Below, in pieces: positions 22,593 to 33,308 of a stretch of 64,000 bases of DNA. The stretch is from Ricinus communis (lineage: Eukaryota > Streptophyta > Magnoliopsida > Malpighiales > Euphorbiaceae), in NCBI RefSeq assembly GCF_019578655.1, contig NC_063260.1, positions 8,682,501-8,746,500 of the forward strand, written 5' to 3'. Position numbers and translations under genes: made by a program. Within the stretch, counting starts at the first letter, position 1. Each line of letters begins with the position of its first letter. Under the pieces are notes generated by a model. It saw only the letters and a list, made by a program, of their open reading frames with translations. It made no database searches and was not told the DNA's origin.

Positions 22593-25500
22593 TTAATCCA
22601 ACCTCCTCAATAAATACTCAACTTGAACTTCCTTTGTCAGTGGCATGATCCAGTCTCCATATAAATCAGCAACCAAGGTTGTATCTATTTTGTATGCTGG
22701 CTCCGTAATTTCATCTTCCTCACAAATTGCAGTCACCTCTTGCCCAAAGGTTTTCGTTTTTATTTCCACTCTCTTTTTGATTGCCTCTTCAACCTTTGTG
22801 TATGTCAGCAATTCCATCAACCTATACCTGTCCTGCAAATTTCAGAACTTCCATCAAGTTGAGCATACATAACACGGGTCGCAAATCATGGAAACATTTA
22901 ACACAATCTCAGTCCACATAGAAGATACCTGTGCTCTAATGGCCGCTTCGTAGGCATCTGGGGAATTGCGAAATTTGGCTTCTGCTACAAATTTTCCATA
23001 ATGTATTCTTTTTGACAGAACCTGCAATCACAACAATGCACAGGTTTTAGACTATTAATAAACTCAAACTGCAATGCTGGTCTATGAAATAATGCAACGC
23101 CACTTGAGACAGAAATATGGGTTTAATGATCAGATCAAGGTTGTCAAAAGCGTGCTTGGACCTTGAAGTAAAGCAAAGAAAGTTGTATTAAAAGATAGCA
23201 TAATAAGCAATAAAGTTCTGACCAGACTTCTCTACACTCACAGATGCTAACTTTGGCACCCCATTTTTCTTCTTTCTCTGCTGATCGCTTTCAAAAATAT
23301 TAAATCTTCTTACTTCTACTTTACTTAGTTTCTCTCTTTCAACTTGCCATCTCTCTCCACATTTACTTCTCAGCAAAATTTCCCCCCACCCAAAGTGAAT
23401 AAGGCTGTTATACCATACTTCCATTATTCCATATACAGAAAATCCGTAACTCCCTTTCTTTCTTTTTGCTTCATCTTCTTCTTCCATACATATCCAAGTC
23501 CAGGCCACAACAACAGGCACAAAAAGGTGCCCTATAGACATGTTTCAATTTTCCATGTTTATATAATTATTCAGCTGGATTTAATTGCATTTCATCACAT
23601 TGAAGTGCTATGAACTTTAAATCATCCACTTGATGAAGAACTTCGCCTATTATGTTTGTACAAAGCAAGATGTTGTACCACCAAACATAATGAGAAAAAT
23701 ACCATCAAATATATGCATGTTGTTTCATCTAATGAGAAAGCAAACACCATCAAACAATGCCGGTTTCACAAATTAAATTAATTGCATGCTTGCAGAATCA
23801 CAACATCAAGCTATGAATATATCTCAGAATTCACATGCAATCGACATAAATAAAAATTTCATGTATACATACTATTTGAAGAATAGAATGTGGCAAAACT
23901 GTTTGTTTAATTATTTCAATGAGGTGCATGTTGAGCTATCTCAGGGCTCAATAAGGACACTTGATATTTACATGTATAAAAGATAAAGGGAATATGCATC
24001 TTGAATTTGAGATGGCATACTTTTGGGAATCTAAACTCTTTGAATCCATGCAAAGCCAGGAGAATAGCAAATAGAGTATATACTCCACCCTATAGGCAAA
24101 AACCAAGCTATACCCTGAACTTAATAATCTAACAAGTAGTTGCCTCTTTCCATTAGATAGAAAATTTTTAGATGCTCAAATCTAAAATTTACTCTGTTAA
24201 TATTCTGATTCAGTCAAAGTTGCCACAATGACTGTTAATCATTTGCACCTTTTAATTTACCAATCTATTTGCAATGAAGATTCTAAGGATACAACTCCAT
24301 CAGAAAAGAAAGGTGCCTTTCACATTTTGTAGAAACAGAATAGACAGAAGTCATGGCCAAATAGGCTTGCTCATAGACAACATAATTTGAAAAAGGAGCC
24401 AAAAAGAGGGATAAGAAACTGTTGCTTCATGATCTATAGAGAAATTAGCCATCTGCTTCACAATATTCATCAGTGAATATTATACAGAGTGAGGAAATAT
24501 AGCAATGATCTCAGATTGGGTGGAGATAAGACCAGAGTAATCCTGACATCAAATCTAAATATTTGCAACACTAGTTTAAGATCGAGGAGGAGCCTATCAT
24601 TCACCATAGCCAAGATTAGTTGACTGGTTGAAATATATTCATGACTCAAACTCGTGCAACTAAAATGTTACTCTCTGCTGTTTCCCTTGACTGTGGGGAA
24701 GAGACAGTGAAAGACCTACTTCTCCAAATACTAGTAGAAAAATGTGCATTTGCAGTCACTATAAAGAGCCAAATGTAATGTAATCAAAACCCTTAGCCCT
24801 ATGCAGACTAATTATACAATTTGTCAACATCATTGATCTATACATTGCCACAAACAAAAAAGAAGAAGAAAATTACATGTGCATACACGCGCACAAACAA
24901 AGACATATACATACATTCATTTCAATATACAAAGTATTTCCCCTCTCAGAAGGAGCAGACTGACTCAACATGTTTCATTGGCAGTTCAACCAGCCTTGAT
25001 CTAAAATAATGGATAATAGTTCTGGTAGGCAAACAACAGATAGTCATGAGAAAGAAAAATGAACAAATTATTGAGAACTTGAATTGCATAAGCTTCAAAT
25101 ATCAGAGATGATTAAGACAGAACAATTTGCATAAAATTTTAAATCATCATAAGATATCTCCACTGAGGGTGTTCAAATTCATTTGAATTGATCACAGAGA
25201 TGACTCATCAGTCAAAATTGATTTACCTGCAGGCAGATTGCATCACACACAGCTGTTGATCCAGAATTTCCATCACTTCCATCCTTGACCAATCTTGGGA
25301 GAAGATCCCGAAAGTACATGTCCCATACTTTGTTATTTATATTAATTGAATCAGCAAGCGGATGTAGCACCTGATTTACAAGAAGGTAACAGGTTCAATG
25401 ATGTAGTCAAAGACATTGATAAAGAGTAGAACTCTGCACATACCCAAACTGAGTGAGAGAGTTTATGCTCTCACACGTATTGGATGCAGTAAATTTATGA

Positions 25501-27058
25501 CTGAAAATTCATTTTACTAGAACCTATAAATGACACGTTCTATACTACCAGCATATAATTGTTAAAAAGTTTGTCTGATCATGGCCAGACTATGTTAAAC
25601 TAGATGGTATTTATAGAGATTCCTAAGATTTACTTAAAAGAATTTTCTCCAGCATGCTCAAATTGGTGCAAGTAAAGGAAACAAAACTCCTGACTTCTTC
25701 CATATACAATACTTGTTAGAATAACTGATGCAGTACTAGTTTTCTGAACTGGCAGGTAGATTGAGGAAACTTGCAAAATCTCTTTTTAATAGAATACATG
25801 GAGATTAGTACATGACCTAGCATTTAAATTTTTACATCGTCTAGTTCCTTACTTGTGGGTATTGCAGAGGCGGCAATAATGGCTCTGGCAAGTCATCAGG
25901 GAAGAAAGGGAGCTCATCCGGGCTCTTGTATCGCCCCACCTAATATAAAGATGAAAACTAAGAAAACCAGAATAAAATTATCATAATATATGCACTCTCC
26001 AAGAAGTTGCTGAAGCTGAGGCATAGCATACCTGAGCATGAAGCTTTTCAGTTTCTCTGAGCATGAACTCTACCAAAGAGCCATGAAAGCCATCCATGGC
26101 AAAAGCATCAGGGTCATAGGTATCAGCATTGTAACAGTATTGGGATCTCTCCAAAAGGCTAAATATTATGCTATCTTCTTGCCGAATCAAAGAACGTCTT
26201 ATATTTTCAAGGGTCAGATTCTCACTCTCATCCACCCGTTTCTTCTTTGTCAACCTACAAAGAAAGAAGGCAATATTACAAATTTGGAGACATGGATAAC
26301 ACCCGATAGAAGAAAAATGTCTTAGATGACCAAGTATCTACACAGTTGCAGGTGACATTAGGCTATAAACCTTGCTAATAATGTTTACATGGTACATCAA
26401 ATCTTTGCTTTGAATTAACTTTTCCAACAAACCACCACCATATCATTGTGCGGGTAGGATATTCAGATTTGATAATCAATAGGCATGACATAGTTTGACA
26501 ATCTACTTTAATCACATAACCTGCATAATAAATGAAATTAAATATATTCCAATTTTGCCAATAACAAGACATGATCAAGCACGATCCTCATTCCCCTAAG
26601 TCCACACGTTTTAATAAATTGAAAAAGTCATATAACTACAATTAACACAAGATTTTTGACAATTGAAATTCCAAAAAAAAAGAATAAATAAATAAAAACT
26701 TTCCATTTAAGTTATAAATCATAAACCAACTAAACAAAACCCAAGTTCCATTTGCACAAAGAAGAACACATTCAATACTTAAAAATACTGAAACCACATA
26801 AAAACAGAAGATACCCAACAATAGATAGAAGCTGAATTACAAGAATTTTAACCCAAAAAAGAAAAGCAAAAGAACATACCCAATAGAAGAAGCAGATGCT
26901 TGAACAGAAAGCATGCATCTTTTTGTAAGCGCAGAGTAATGATTTTGGCTTGGTATGTGAACAAGACAGGAACTTTTCCTCAATAACTTGGATAGTACAC
27001 GAGAAGAAGGCAGTAATGCAGTAGGGGAGGAGGAAGCTTTCAATAGCTTAGCCTCCAT
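22593..27058 (-). CDS. CM1: Plastid chorismate mutase 1
   Basis: Six exons (27058-26880, 26254-26032, 25939-25853, 25370-25227, 23021-22929, 22832-22593) join to 321 residues. The enzyme converts chorismate to prephenate, the first committed step towards Phe and Tyr, in the plastid stroma. Residues 1 to about 58 look like a transit peptide. The mature AroQ-gamma-like fold starts at LTLENIRRSLIRQEDSIIF (the Arg corresponds to the yeast N-terminal active-site Arg); later come DGSDGNSGSTAVCDAICLQ, RIHYGKFVAEAKFR with the active-site Lys, and a C-terminal YLLRRLD. The length is close to Arabidopsis CM1 (about 334). A transit peptide plus the regulatory loop points to the Trp-activated, Phe/Tyr-inhibited plastid isoform rather than cytosolic CM2. 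Intron 4 is 2.2 kb. No lesion was seen. Confidence 0.95.
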
Positions 27059-27136
27059 TGTAGAATATAAGATAGAAAAAGAACTATTAAAAGTTCAGAG
27101 AAAAGACTACGCTCCAAACACCACAAATAAAGAGAC

Positions 27137-27149
27137 ACATATATACATA
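27137..27149 (-). promoter_or_regulatory. Candidate TATA box of CM1
   Basis: On the minus strand tatgtatatatgt lies about 80-90 bp upstream of the ATG at 27058. A GA-rich tract (27180-27194) and a (GTT)n-like run (27216-27237 on plus) lie further upstream. Confidence 0.35.
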
Positions 27150-27599
27150 ACAAAGAGAGCTCAAAGCCAAAAGGACCAAAGGAGAGAGAGAGAGGGGGTT
27201 GCGTTGGTAGCTTTCGCTGTTGTTGTTGTTGTTGTTGGTTCTGTTGTGATTAGATGACAAAAAGGGGTAGGTAAGTAAAAGTAGCAGTGAGAATTTTTCA
27301 TGGCCTCCGCTACTTTGCGTCTTACCAAAATTTATCTAATTTTACTGTAATTAATTAATAAAAGTTATATTTTATAAAAGAAAGAATTATAAATTCTGGA
27401 TGTTCATATTTGACTCTTATTTTTCTTTTGAAAATAGTGATTCTTGCCCATCATTCAACTGCGTGGCTGATAATATTCAAGAAATATGTGAAATCAATAA
27501 TAAGGGCGCATGTAAAAATAAAAACTGAATTCAATTTAAAGCAGATACTGATAAAATGCATAATGAGAGCATAAGAATGATAATGCCATTGTTTTTCAA

Positions 27600-27671
27600 T
27601 GCGTTTGCCGGGAGTCGAACCCGGGTCTATTGCTTGGAAGGCAATTATCCTAACCGTTGGACTACAAACGC
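27600..27671 (-). tRNA. tRNA-Gly (UCC)
   Basis: Read on the minus strand, the 72-nt cloverleaf has acceptor stem GCGTTTG paired with CAAACGC and a discriminator A. The D arm is GTCC-AACGGTTA-GGAT. The anticodon arm ATTGC-CTTCCAA-GCAAT gives anticodon TCC. The T arm is CCGGG-TTCGACT-CCCGG. The internal promoter boxes (A box in the D arm, B box GGTTCGACTCC) are intact. There is no intron. It sits between CM1 and the PPR gene. Confidence 0.97.
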
Positions 27672-27820
27672 TTATTTGTTTTAGGCGCTTACATTTCTCT
27701 AAAAAGGTCACTCTCACATTATTCAACAACCAACCTAAAGTATGGTGTTTGGTAGGATTTATCTGCGCCTCACCATTAGATAAGGAATAAAAGAAAGTTA
27801 AGAGACTTTTAATTTTAAAA

Positions 27821-27843
27821 GTCAAAAAAAAAAAAAAAAAAAA
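27821..27843. repeat. Poly(A) run
   Basis: An uninterrupted A tract of about 20 bases. It might mark the 3' end of an old retroposed sequence on the plus strand, but no SINE body or target-site repeat was recognised. Confidence 0.5.
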
Positions 27844-28046
27844 CTGTGCATCATCATCCATTAAATCAATCTCTCATTGGAATCAAATTCAGACACCTTT
27901 CTTCTTTAAATTAATCATGCCTTTTATATACATTTCTCTCTCTCTCCCTCTCTCTCTTCCATTACCACCAACCAATTCTCCCTCATTGCTGTCTATCAGC
28001 ACCACAACTCTTTGTGCTATTCAAGAATCTATTGCTCTTTATCTGA

Positions 28047-28388
28047 TAGTAAACTGATTTTGACACTCTTTCTTAAATTTTAAAATAATTTAATTACACT
28101 CTTAAAATTTGAAATACAAAGCAATTTATATCGTTGAAGCTAATTTGATTTCAACGTGTGAGAAATTATTATTTTATATCACACTCGCTAAAAAGCATAG
28201 TTAATATTTTTTTACATCTAAAAAAAATAAATTAAAAACATTAAATCAATTTTTTTTAATATCTAAAACTAACGGAAATGCATGTAAACAACATAGAATT
28301 AACTTTTATGGATATAATTATTTTATTTCAGATTTTAAAAATATAATTAATCTATTATGAAATTTAAAAATCTAATTACCCTTTAGGC
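28047..28388. mobile_element. Possible MITE (diverged inverted repeats)
   Basis: The left end (ttaaattttaaaataattta, then actcttaaaatttgaaatac) and the reverse complement of the right end (tttttaaatttcataataga, then atttttaaaatctgaaataa) are recognisably similar over about 70 bp. The element is about 340 bp with no coding capacity. The AT-rich composition makes chance similarity possible. Confidence 0.38.
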
Positions 28389-28604
28389 GAATACTTATAC
28401 TTTACATATAGAAATTGGGAACTGTCTAGGAACTAAAGACAACCTGAGCGGTCAACGACAATTTTAAATTTAAAATGGAGACTGTATTTTAGCAGATTGG
28501 TCCAGCCCGGCCCAAAAACTAACTGGAACTTGAGGCCTAAATAATGCTTCTTTTAACGTCCTCAAATTTCACCAACACCCTGCGACAAATGCAAGCGATC
28601 TTCT

Positions 28605-30419
28605 ATGTCTAGACCTGTACGAATGTCTTTACCAACAAGAGCCCCAACATGGGTCTCAACTAGAAGACTGTTTGAGGAAAAGTTACAAGACCTTCACAAA
28701 TGCACGGACTTTAACCACATAAAAGAAGTTCATGCCCAAATAATCAAAAGAAATCTCCACAATGATCTTTATGTAGCACCCAAATTAATATCAGCTTTCT
28801 CTCTTTGTCATCAAATGAATTTAGCTGTTAATGTTTTTAATCAGATTCAAGACCCAAACGTTCACTTGTATAATACTTTGATTAGGGCTCATGTGCAAAA
28901 TTCTCAATCTTTAAAGGCTTTTGCTACTTTCTTTGATATGCAAAAGAACGGCCTTTTTGCTGATAATTTTACTTACCCATTCCTTTTAAAGGCATGCAAT
29001 GGCAAGGGTTGGTTGCCTACTGTGCAAATGATACATTGCCATGTTGAAAAGTATGGATTTTTTGGTGATTTGTTTGTGCCCAATTCGTTAATTGATAGTT
29101 ACTCTAAGTGTGGATTATTGGGTGTTAATTATGCAATGAAGTTGTTTATGGAAATGGGTGAGAAAGATCTTGTTTCTTGGAATTCTATGATTGGTGGGTT
29201 AGTGAAAGCAGGGGATTTGGGAAGAGCGCGGAAGCTGTTTGATGAAATGGCTGAGAGAGATGCGGTTAGTTGGAATACAATATTGGATGGGTATGTAAAG
29301 GCAGGAGAAATGAGTCAAGCGTTTAATTTGTTTGAGAAAATGCCAGAGAGGAATGTTGTCTCATGGTCGACTATGGTTTCAGGATATTGTAAAACAGGAG
29401 ATATGGAAATGGCTAGGATGTTGTTTGATAAAATGCCATTCAAGAATTTGGTTACTTGGACTATAATTATATCTGGGTTTGCTGAGAAAGGGCTTGCGAA
29501 GGAGGCAACCACTTTGTATAATCAGATGGAAGCAGCTGGGTTAAAGCCTGATGATGGGACTCTTATCAGCATATTGGCTGCTTGTGCAGAGTCTGGTCTG
29601 CTTGTGTTGGGGAAGAAAGTTCATGCTTCTATCAAGAAGATTAGGATTAAGTGTAGTGTCAATGTGTCTAATGCTTTGGTTGATATGTATGCAAAGTGTG
29701 GTAGGGTAGACAAAGCATTAAGTATTTTTAATGAGATGTCAATGAGAGATTTAGTTTCTTGGAATTGCATGCTCCAAGGGCTTGCCATGCATGGGCATGG
29801 TGAAAAGGCTATCCAGCTTTTTTCTAAAATGCAGCAGGAAGGGTTTAAGCCTGATAAAGTAACTTTGATTGCTATTTTGTGTGCTTGTACTCATGCAGGC
29901 TTTGTTGATCAAGGTCTTTCTTATTTTAATAGTATGGAAAGAGATCATGGGATTGTTCCCCACATTGAGCATTATGGTTGCATGATTGACCTTTTGGGTC
30001 GAGGGGGGCGTCTAGAGGAAGCTTTTAGGCTTGTGCAGAGCATGCCAATGGAACCAAATGATGTTATTTGGGGAACCCTTTTAGGGGCGTGCAGAGTGCA
30101 TAATGCTGTGCCACTTGCAGAGAAGGTACTAGATCGCCTAATTACACTTGAACAATCAGATCCTGGTAACTATTCTATGCTGTCAAATATTTTTGCCGCT
30201 GCGGGTGATTGGAATAGCGTTGCCAACATGAGGTTGCAAATGAAGAGCACTGGGGTCCAAAAACCATCAGGGGCTAGTTCCATCGAGCTGGATGATGAGG
30301 TCCATGAATTCACCGTATTTGACAAATCACACCCTAAAACAGATAAGATTTATCAAATACTTGTCAAGCTGGGTCAAGACCTGAAGCAAGTTGCCTATGC
30401 GCCAGAGGCAGACTTATAG
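28605..30419 (+). CDS. PLS-class PPR protein, E subgroup (At3g29230-like)
   Basis: A single 604-residue exon. After a short N-terminal region with LFEEKLQDLHKCTDFNHIKEV, tandem pentatricopeptide repeats of 31-36 residues run to about residue 500 (for example DLVSWNSMIGGLVKAGDLGR, NVVSWSTMVSGYCKTGDMEM, NLVTWTIIISGFAEKGLAKE). A C-terminal E-type extension (GASSIELDDEVHEFTVFDKS, HPKTDKIYQI) follows. There is no DYW deaminase domain. PLS-class PPR proteins bind organelle RNA, often for C-to-U editing or processing, in mitochondria or plastids; the target here is unknown. The sequence is very similar along its whole length to Arabidopsis At3g29230 as I recall it. The start at 28605 or at Met 28623 (MSLPTRAPTWVS) is possible; the second aligns better with that relative. 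Intronless structure is normal for the family. Confidence 0.94.
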   Translation: MSRPVRMSLPTRAPTWVSTRRLFEEKLQDLHKCTDFNHIKEVHAQIIKRNLHNDLYVAPKLISAFSLCHQMNLAVNVFNQIQDPNVHLYNTLIRAHVQNSQSLKAFATFFDMQKNGLFADNFTYPFLLKACNGKGWLPTVQMIHCHVEKYGFFGDLFVPNSLIDSYSKCGLLGVNYAMKLFMEMGEKDLVSWNSMIGGLVKAGDLGRARKLFDEMAERDAVSWNTILDGYVKAGEMSQAFNLFEKMPERNVVSWSTMVSGYCKTGDMEMARMLFDKMPFKNLVTWTIIISGFAEKGLAKEATTLYNQMEAAGLKPDDGTLISILAACAESGLLVLGKKVHASIKKIRIKCSVNVSNALVDMYAKCGRVDKALSIFNEMSMRDLVSWNCMLQGLAMHGHGEKAIQLFSKMQQEGFKPDKVTLIAILCACTHAGFVDQGLSYFNSMERDHGIVPHIEHYGCMIDLLGRGGRLEEAFRLVQSMPMEPNDVIWGTLLGACRVHNAVPLAEKVLDRLITLEQSDPGNYSMLSNIFAAAGDWNSVANMRLQMKSTGVQKPSGASSIELDDEVHEFTVFDKSHPKTDKIYQILVKLGQDLKQVAYAPEADL

Positions 30420-30689
30420 AAATTGGAATTTTATGTTCAGGTGGGGAAGGAGCGATGGACTGTTGCAAGTATTTTCTTGCTTGTTGAGAATACATACTGA
30501 TGAAAGAAGTGGATGGTGCATTTTATTGTTTACACTTCTGCACTTGAGCTGGTAACTGTTCTGCTGGACCTCAAGTATTACAAATTTTGTCCAAGGAATC
30601 CTTTTGTTCCCTCATCAAGTTGCATCCACTGAACTGTTGGACTTCAGATGATAGTATTAGCTGCTTGCCTGGATTTACTGGCCCACAAA

Positions 30690-31005
30690 TCTGACTCCAC
30701 CACCTATAGAAGCAGCGCTGTCCTCAAAGTCCTTGAGGCTTCTCCCTTTTTCAACTGCCAAATGTTGATGGAGGATAAAAATGCCAATCAATGGAGTTAT
30801 CCGACCTCGTGGAGTTAAAGTAAAAAGAGTTTTGTCACGTACACCTTTACTTGTGCCAATCAAGGAAATGAGATCAAAGGTGATAGATACCCTCGAGACA
30901 ATGTTATCTGGCGGGTGGCCCAGTGTGGGATTATTGAAGAGTTTGTACCATGGGTGCAAAGAGAGTGCTAGTTTTGCAGCAAAAATGGTTTGAGGAAAAA
31001 TCATG
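30690..31005 (+). pseudogene. Relic of a UPF0301 (DUF179) gene
   Basis: The reading VPIKEMRSKVIDTLETML and then LYHGCKESASFAAKMV mirrors SIKEMRSTVLDDAGMF and MYYGTKESAGCAAEMV of the intact UPF0301 gene 1.5 kb downstream. The roughly 60-codon middle, including the FFGGPLEEGLFLV motif, is deleted or scrambled. This looks like a decayed tandem copy on the same strand. Nothing upstream of it could be matched with confidence. It is not a functional gene. Confidence 0.65.
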
Positions 31006-31009
31006 GCTT

Positions 31010-32293
31010 GTTGCAAACTTGCTTTATGTTTTAGGATGGTTCTTTGATGGTGGCTTATGAGCTAGATGCTGTACGTATAGGAGCAACATTCAGTTCTAAA
31101 ATCTTACGGATTCTGTTAAATGAATTTGCTTGTTCCTAGGTGGTATTTGGTGTTAGAGATTTCACCTAAAAGCTTAAGCTTTTGGGAAATAATTTTCTAA
31201 CATGACATTAGAGCATCTATGATTCAAAGGTCTGCACGTTTTGGTTGCTTGCCTCCACATCAGGAATTTACTAAACATTCTGATACTGTCCAAATTTCCA
31301 CAAAATCATGCCTTTGGAAGGTAGATAACAATCTTGCTTCAGGAAATTAAATCTTGAAATACATAGGATATTATGCAGCCTTTTTTGTAACATCTGATTT
31401 AAAGAGTGGCATCAAGGGTCTTCTTCCTGCTCTAGTTTATTGCTTAAAAGTTTAAACTCTCATTCCGCAAACCACATTATGAATTTTCCTTTTGTATATT
31501 ATAAGTAAACTCTAATTATTACAAAGATTCTGAAAATTATAGTCAATCAACTAATTTAATCATACACTTGCTAATGGAATGGTATATTTTAGCAAAATAT
31601 TCATACTTGAAATGCTAATTATGCAATGTTTTTTGTTTATACTCCTAGTCAAAAAATAAAAAAATAAAAAGAAATATTATCCATGGATCATGGACATACT
31701 ATATAAAAATATAAAGTCCATGCCTATACTAAATAAAAAATATTCTTGGAAGCAAATCAAGAAAATAGAACAACCATGACAGTGTTTATCCCAAATCCAC
31801 ATATATCCAAAAGCAAACTAATTCTTCTACCAACTGTCCAACCAGAGAATGACACATAGACTGAAGGCAGATTTGGGTGTCCATGCATACGTCTGTCTCC
31901 AACCTTTTGGAATTGTTCCATCCACAAAGTTAAAGAGTGCTTCGATATTAAATTCAAAAAAAGAAAAGAAAAAAAGGAGTCAGTGTCTGAAGGATTAGAT
32001 AACTGGCTACAAGCATGACACATCACTCATAAAAAGCAACAAAAAGGTTAATTAAAGCCAAATAAAGGTCTACTTGTATAATAAAGAATTGCACATTCTT
32101 TCCTGTGATGACATGTGTAAGTCATATCCACTGGCCATGCTTTTCAGAATCCCAACTTGGATGGGACTCCAAATCACCTTGTGGTGCACATTCATCCTCA
32201 CTTCAGGCATATATTTGTGCCACTGCTGAATTCTTTTTCCATACCTACACATTCATTTCTTTGCACTTGGAAAAGAAAAGAAAAAACAAAAGC
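31010..32293. other. Spacer between PPR and UPF0301 genes
   Basis: AT-rich intergenic sequence that should include the UPF0301 promoter and leader. Minus-strand frames at 31757-32026 and 32070-32252 have no homology that I recognise. No repeat structure was found. Confidence 0.45.
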
Positions 32294-33308
32294 ATGGAAA
32301 CTTACTGCTTCCTCTCCTCATCAAACTCCTTTACAAAGACTATAGAACTTGTCCCCTCCATCAAAGCTAGACCATTCTCCTACCCCAGAAGAACTTTTAC
32401 CAATCACTTTCAATGCAAGAGAACTGGGCTCTCCTCTTCCATTACATGTAAGTTGCTTTCTCTTTCTTTCCTCTTCTTCTTTTCTCCTACTTCTTGATAG
32501 TTAAGAGAACAAGAATCTTGCTTGATTTTAGATTGTTTTAAAAACAGGTTGCCGTTCATCCCCATCAGGTGATGAATACCAGCCTTACCTTGAAGCTGAT
32601 TGGAGGTCATTTAGAGCAAGATTGGTTGCCAATGAGCTAGTTTTCAGGCTCAGCGAGTCTTGCTCAGCTGTGGATCCTGATACTGCAGTCGAAATGGATC
32701 ATTCTTTAAGAGTCGCATGTGCAGACAAATGGGCTCATGCCATCCATGAACCAGAAAAGGGTTGCATACTAATTGCCACAGAGAAGCTTGACGGGGTCCA
32801 CATTTTCGAACGCACGGTGATCCTTCTATTATCAGTTGGGCCTGTGGGTCCGTATGGAATTATACTGAACCGGCCGTCTCTGATGTCCATCAAGGAGATG
32901 AGATCAACGGTGCTTGATGATGCGGGGATGTTTTCAGATAGGCCATTGTTCTTTGGAGGGCCACTGGAAGAAGGGTTATTTCTGGTGAGCCCTAAAAGGG
33001 GTTATGATAATGACAGGGTAGGGAAGAGTGGGGTTTTTGAAGAAGTAATGAAGGGAATGTACTACGGGACTAAGGAAAGTGCTGGCTGTGCAGCTGAAAT
33101 GGTTAAGAGAAATGTGGTTGGAATTGGGGATTTCAGGTTCTTTGATGGCCATTGTGGATGGGAAAAGGACCAATTAAGAGAAGAAATAGCTGCTGGTTAC
33201 TGGACTGTGGCAGCTTGTAGCTCAAGTGTAATTGGGCTGCATCATGTTGGCACTCGTGGGCTATGGGAGGAGATCCATGGGCTTATGGGCCCAAAGAAGG
33301 TTTGGTGA
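32294..33308 (+). CDS. Plastid UPF0301 (DUF179, YqgE/AlgH-like) protein
   Basis: Two exons (32294-32447 and 32548-33308) join to 304 residues. Exon 1 encodes a Ser-, Thr- and Arg-rich plastid transit peptide (METYCFLSSSNSFTKTIELV onwards). The mature part begins near YLEADWRSFRARLVANE and contains the UPF0301 hallmarks: KGCILIATEKLDG near residue 125, ERTVILLLSVGPVGPYGIIL, RPLFFGGPLEEGLF, VKRNVVGIGDFRFFDGHCGW, and EEIAAGYWTVAA near the end. The bacterial relatives YqgE and AlgH have no settled biochemical function, and I know of none for the plant members. The likely Arabidopsis counterpart is At3g29240, next to the PPR gene At3g29230 there, matching the neighbour here. The start was chosen because ATG 32294 opens the frame running into the splice donor; longer upstream frames do not look like protein. 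Confidence 0.92.

Noticed and set aside
30675..31016. Minus-strand 113-codon frame opposite the UPF0301 relic
   Set aside because: It is the complement of the relic; the homology to UPF0301 is on the plus strand.
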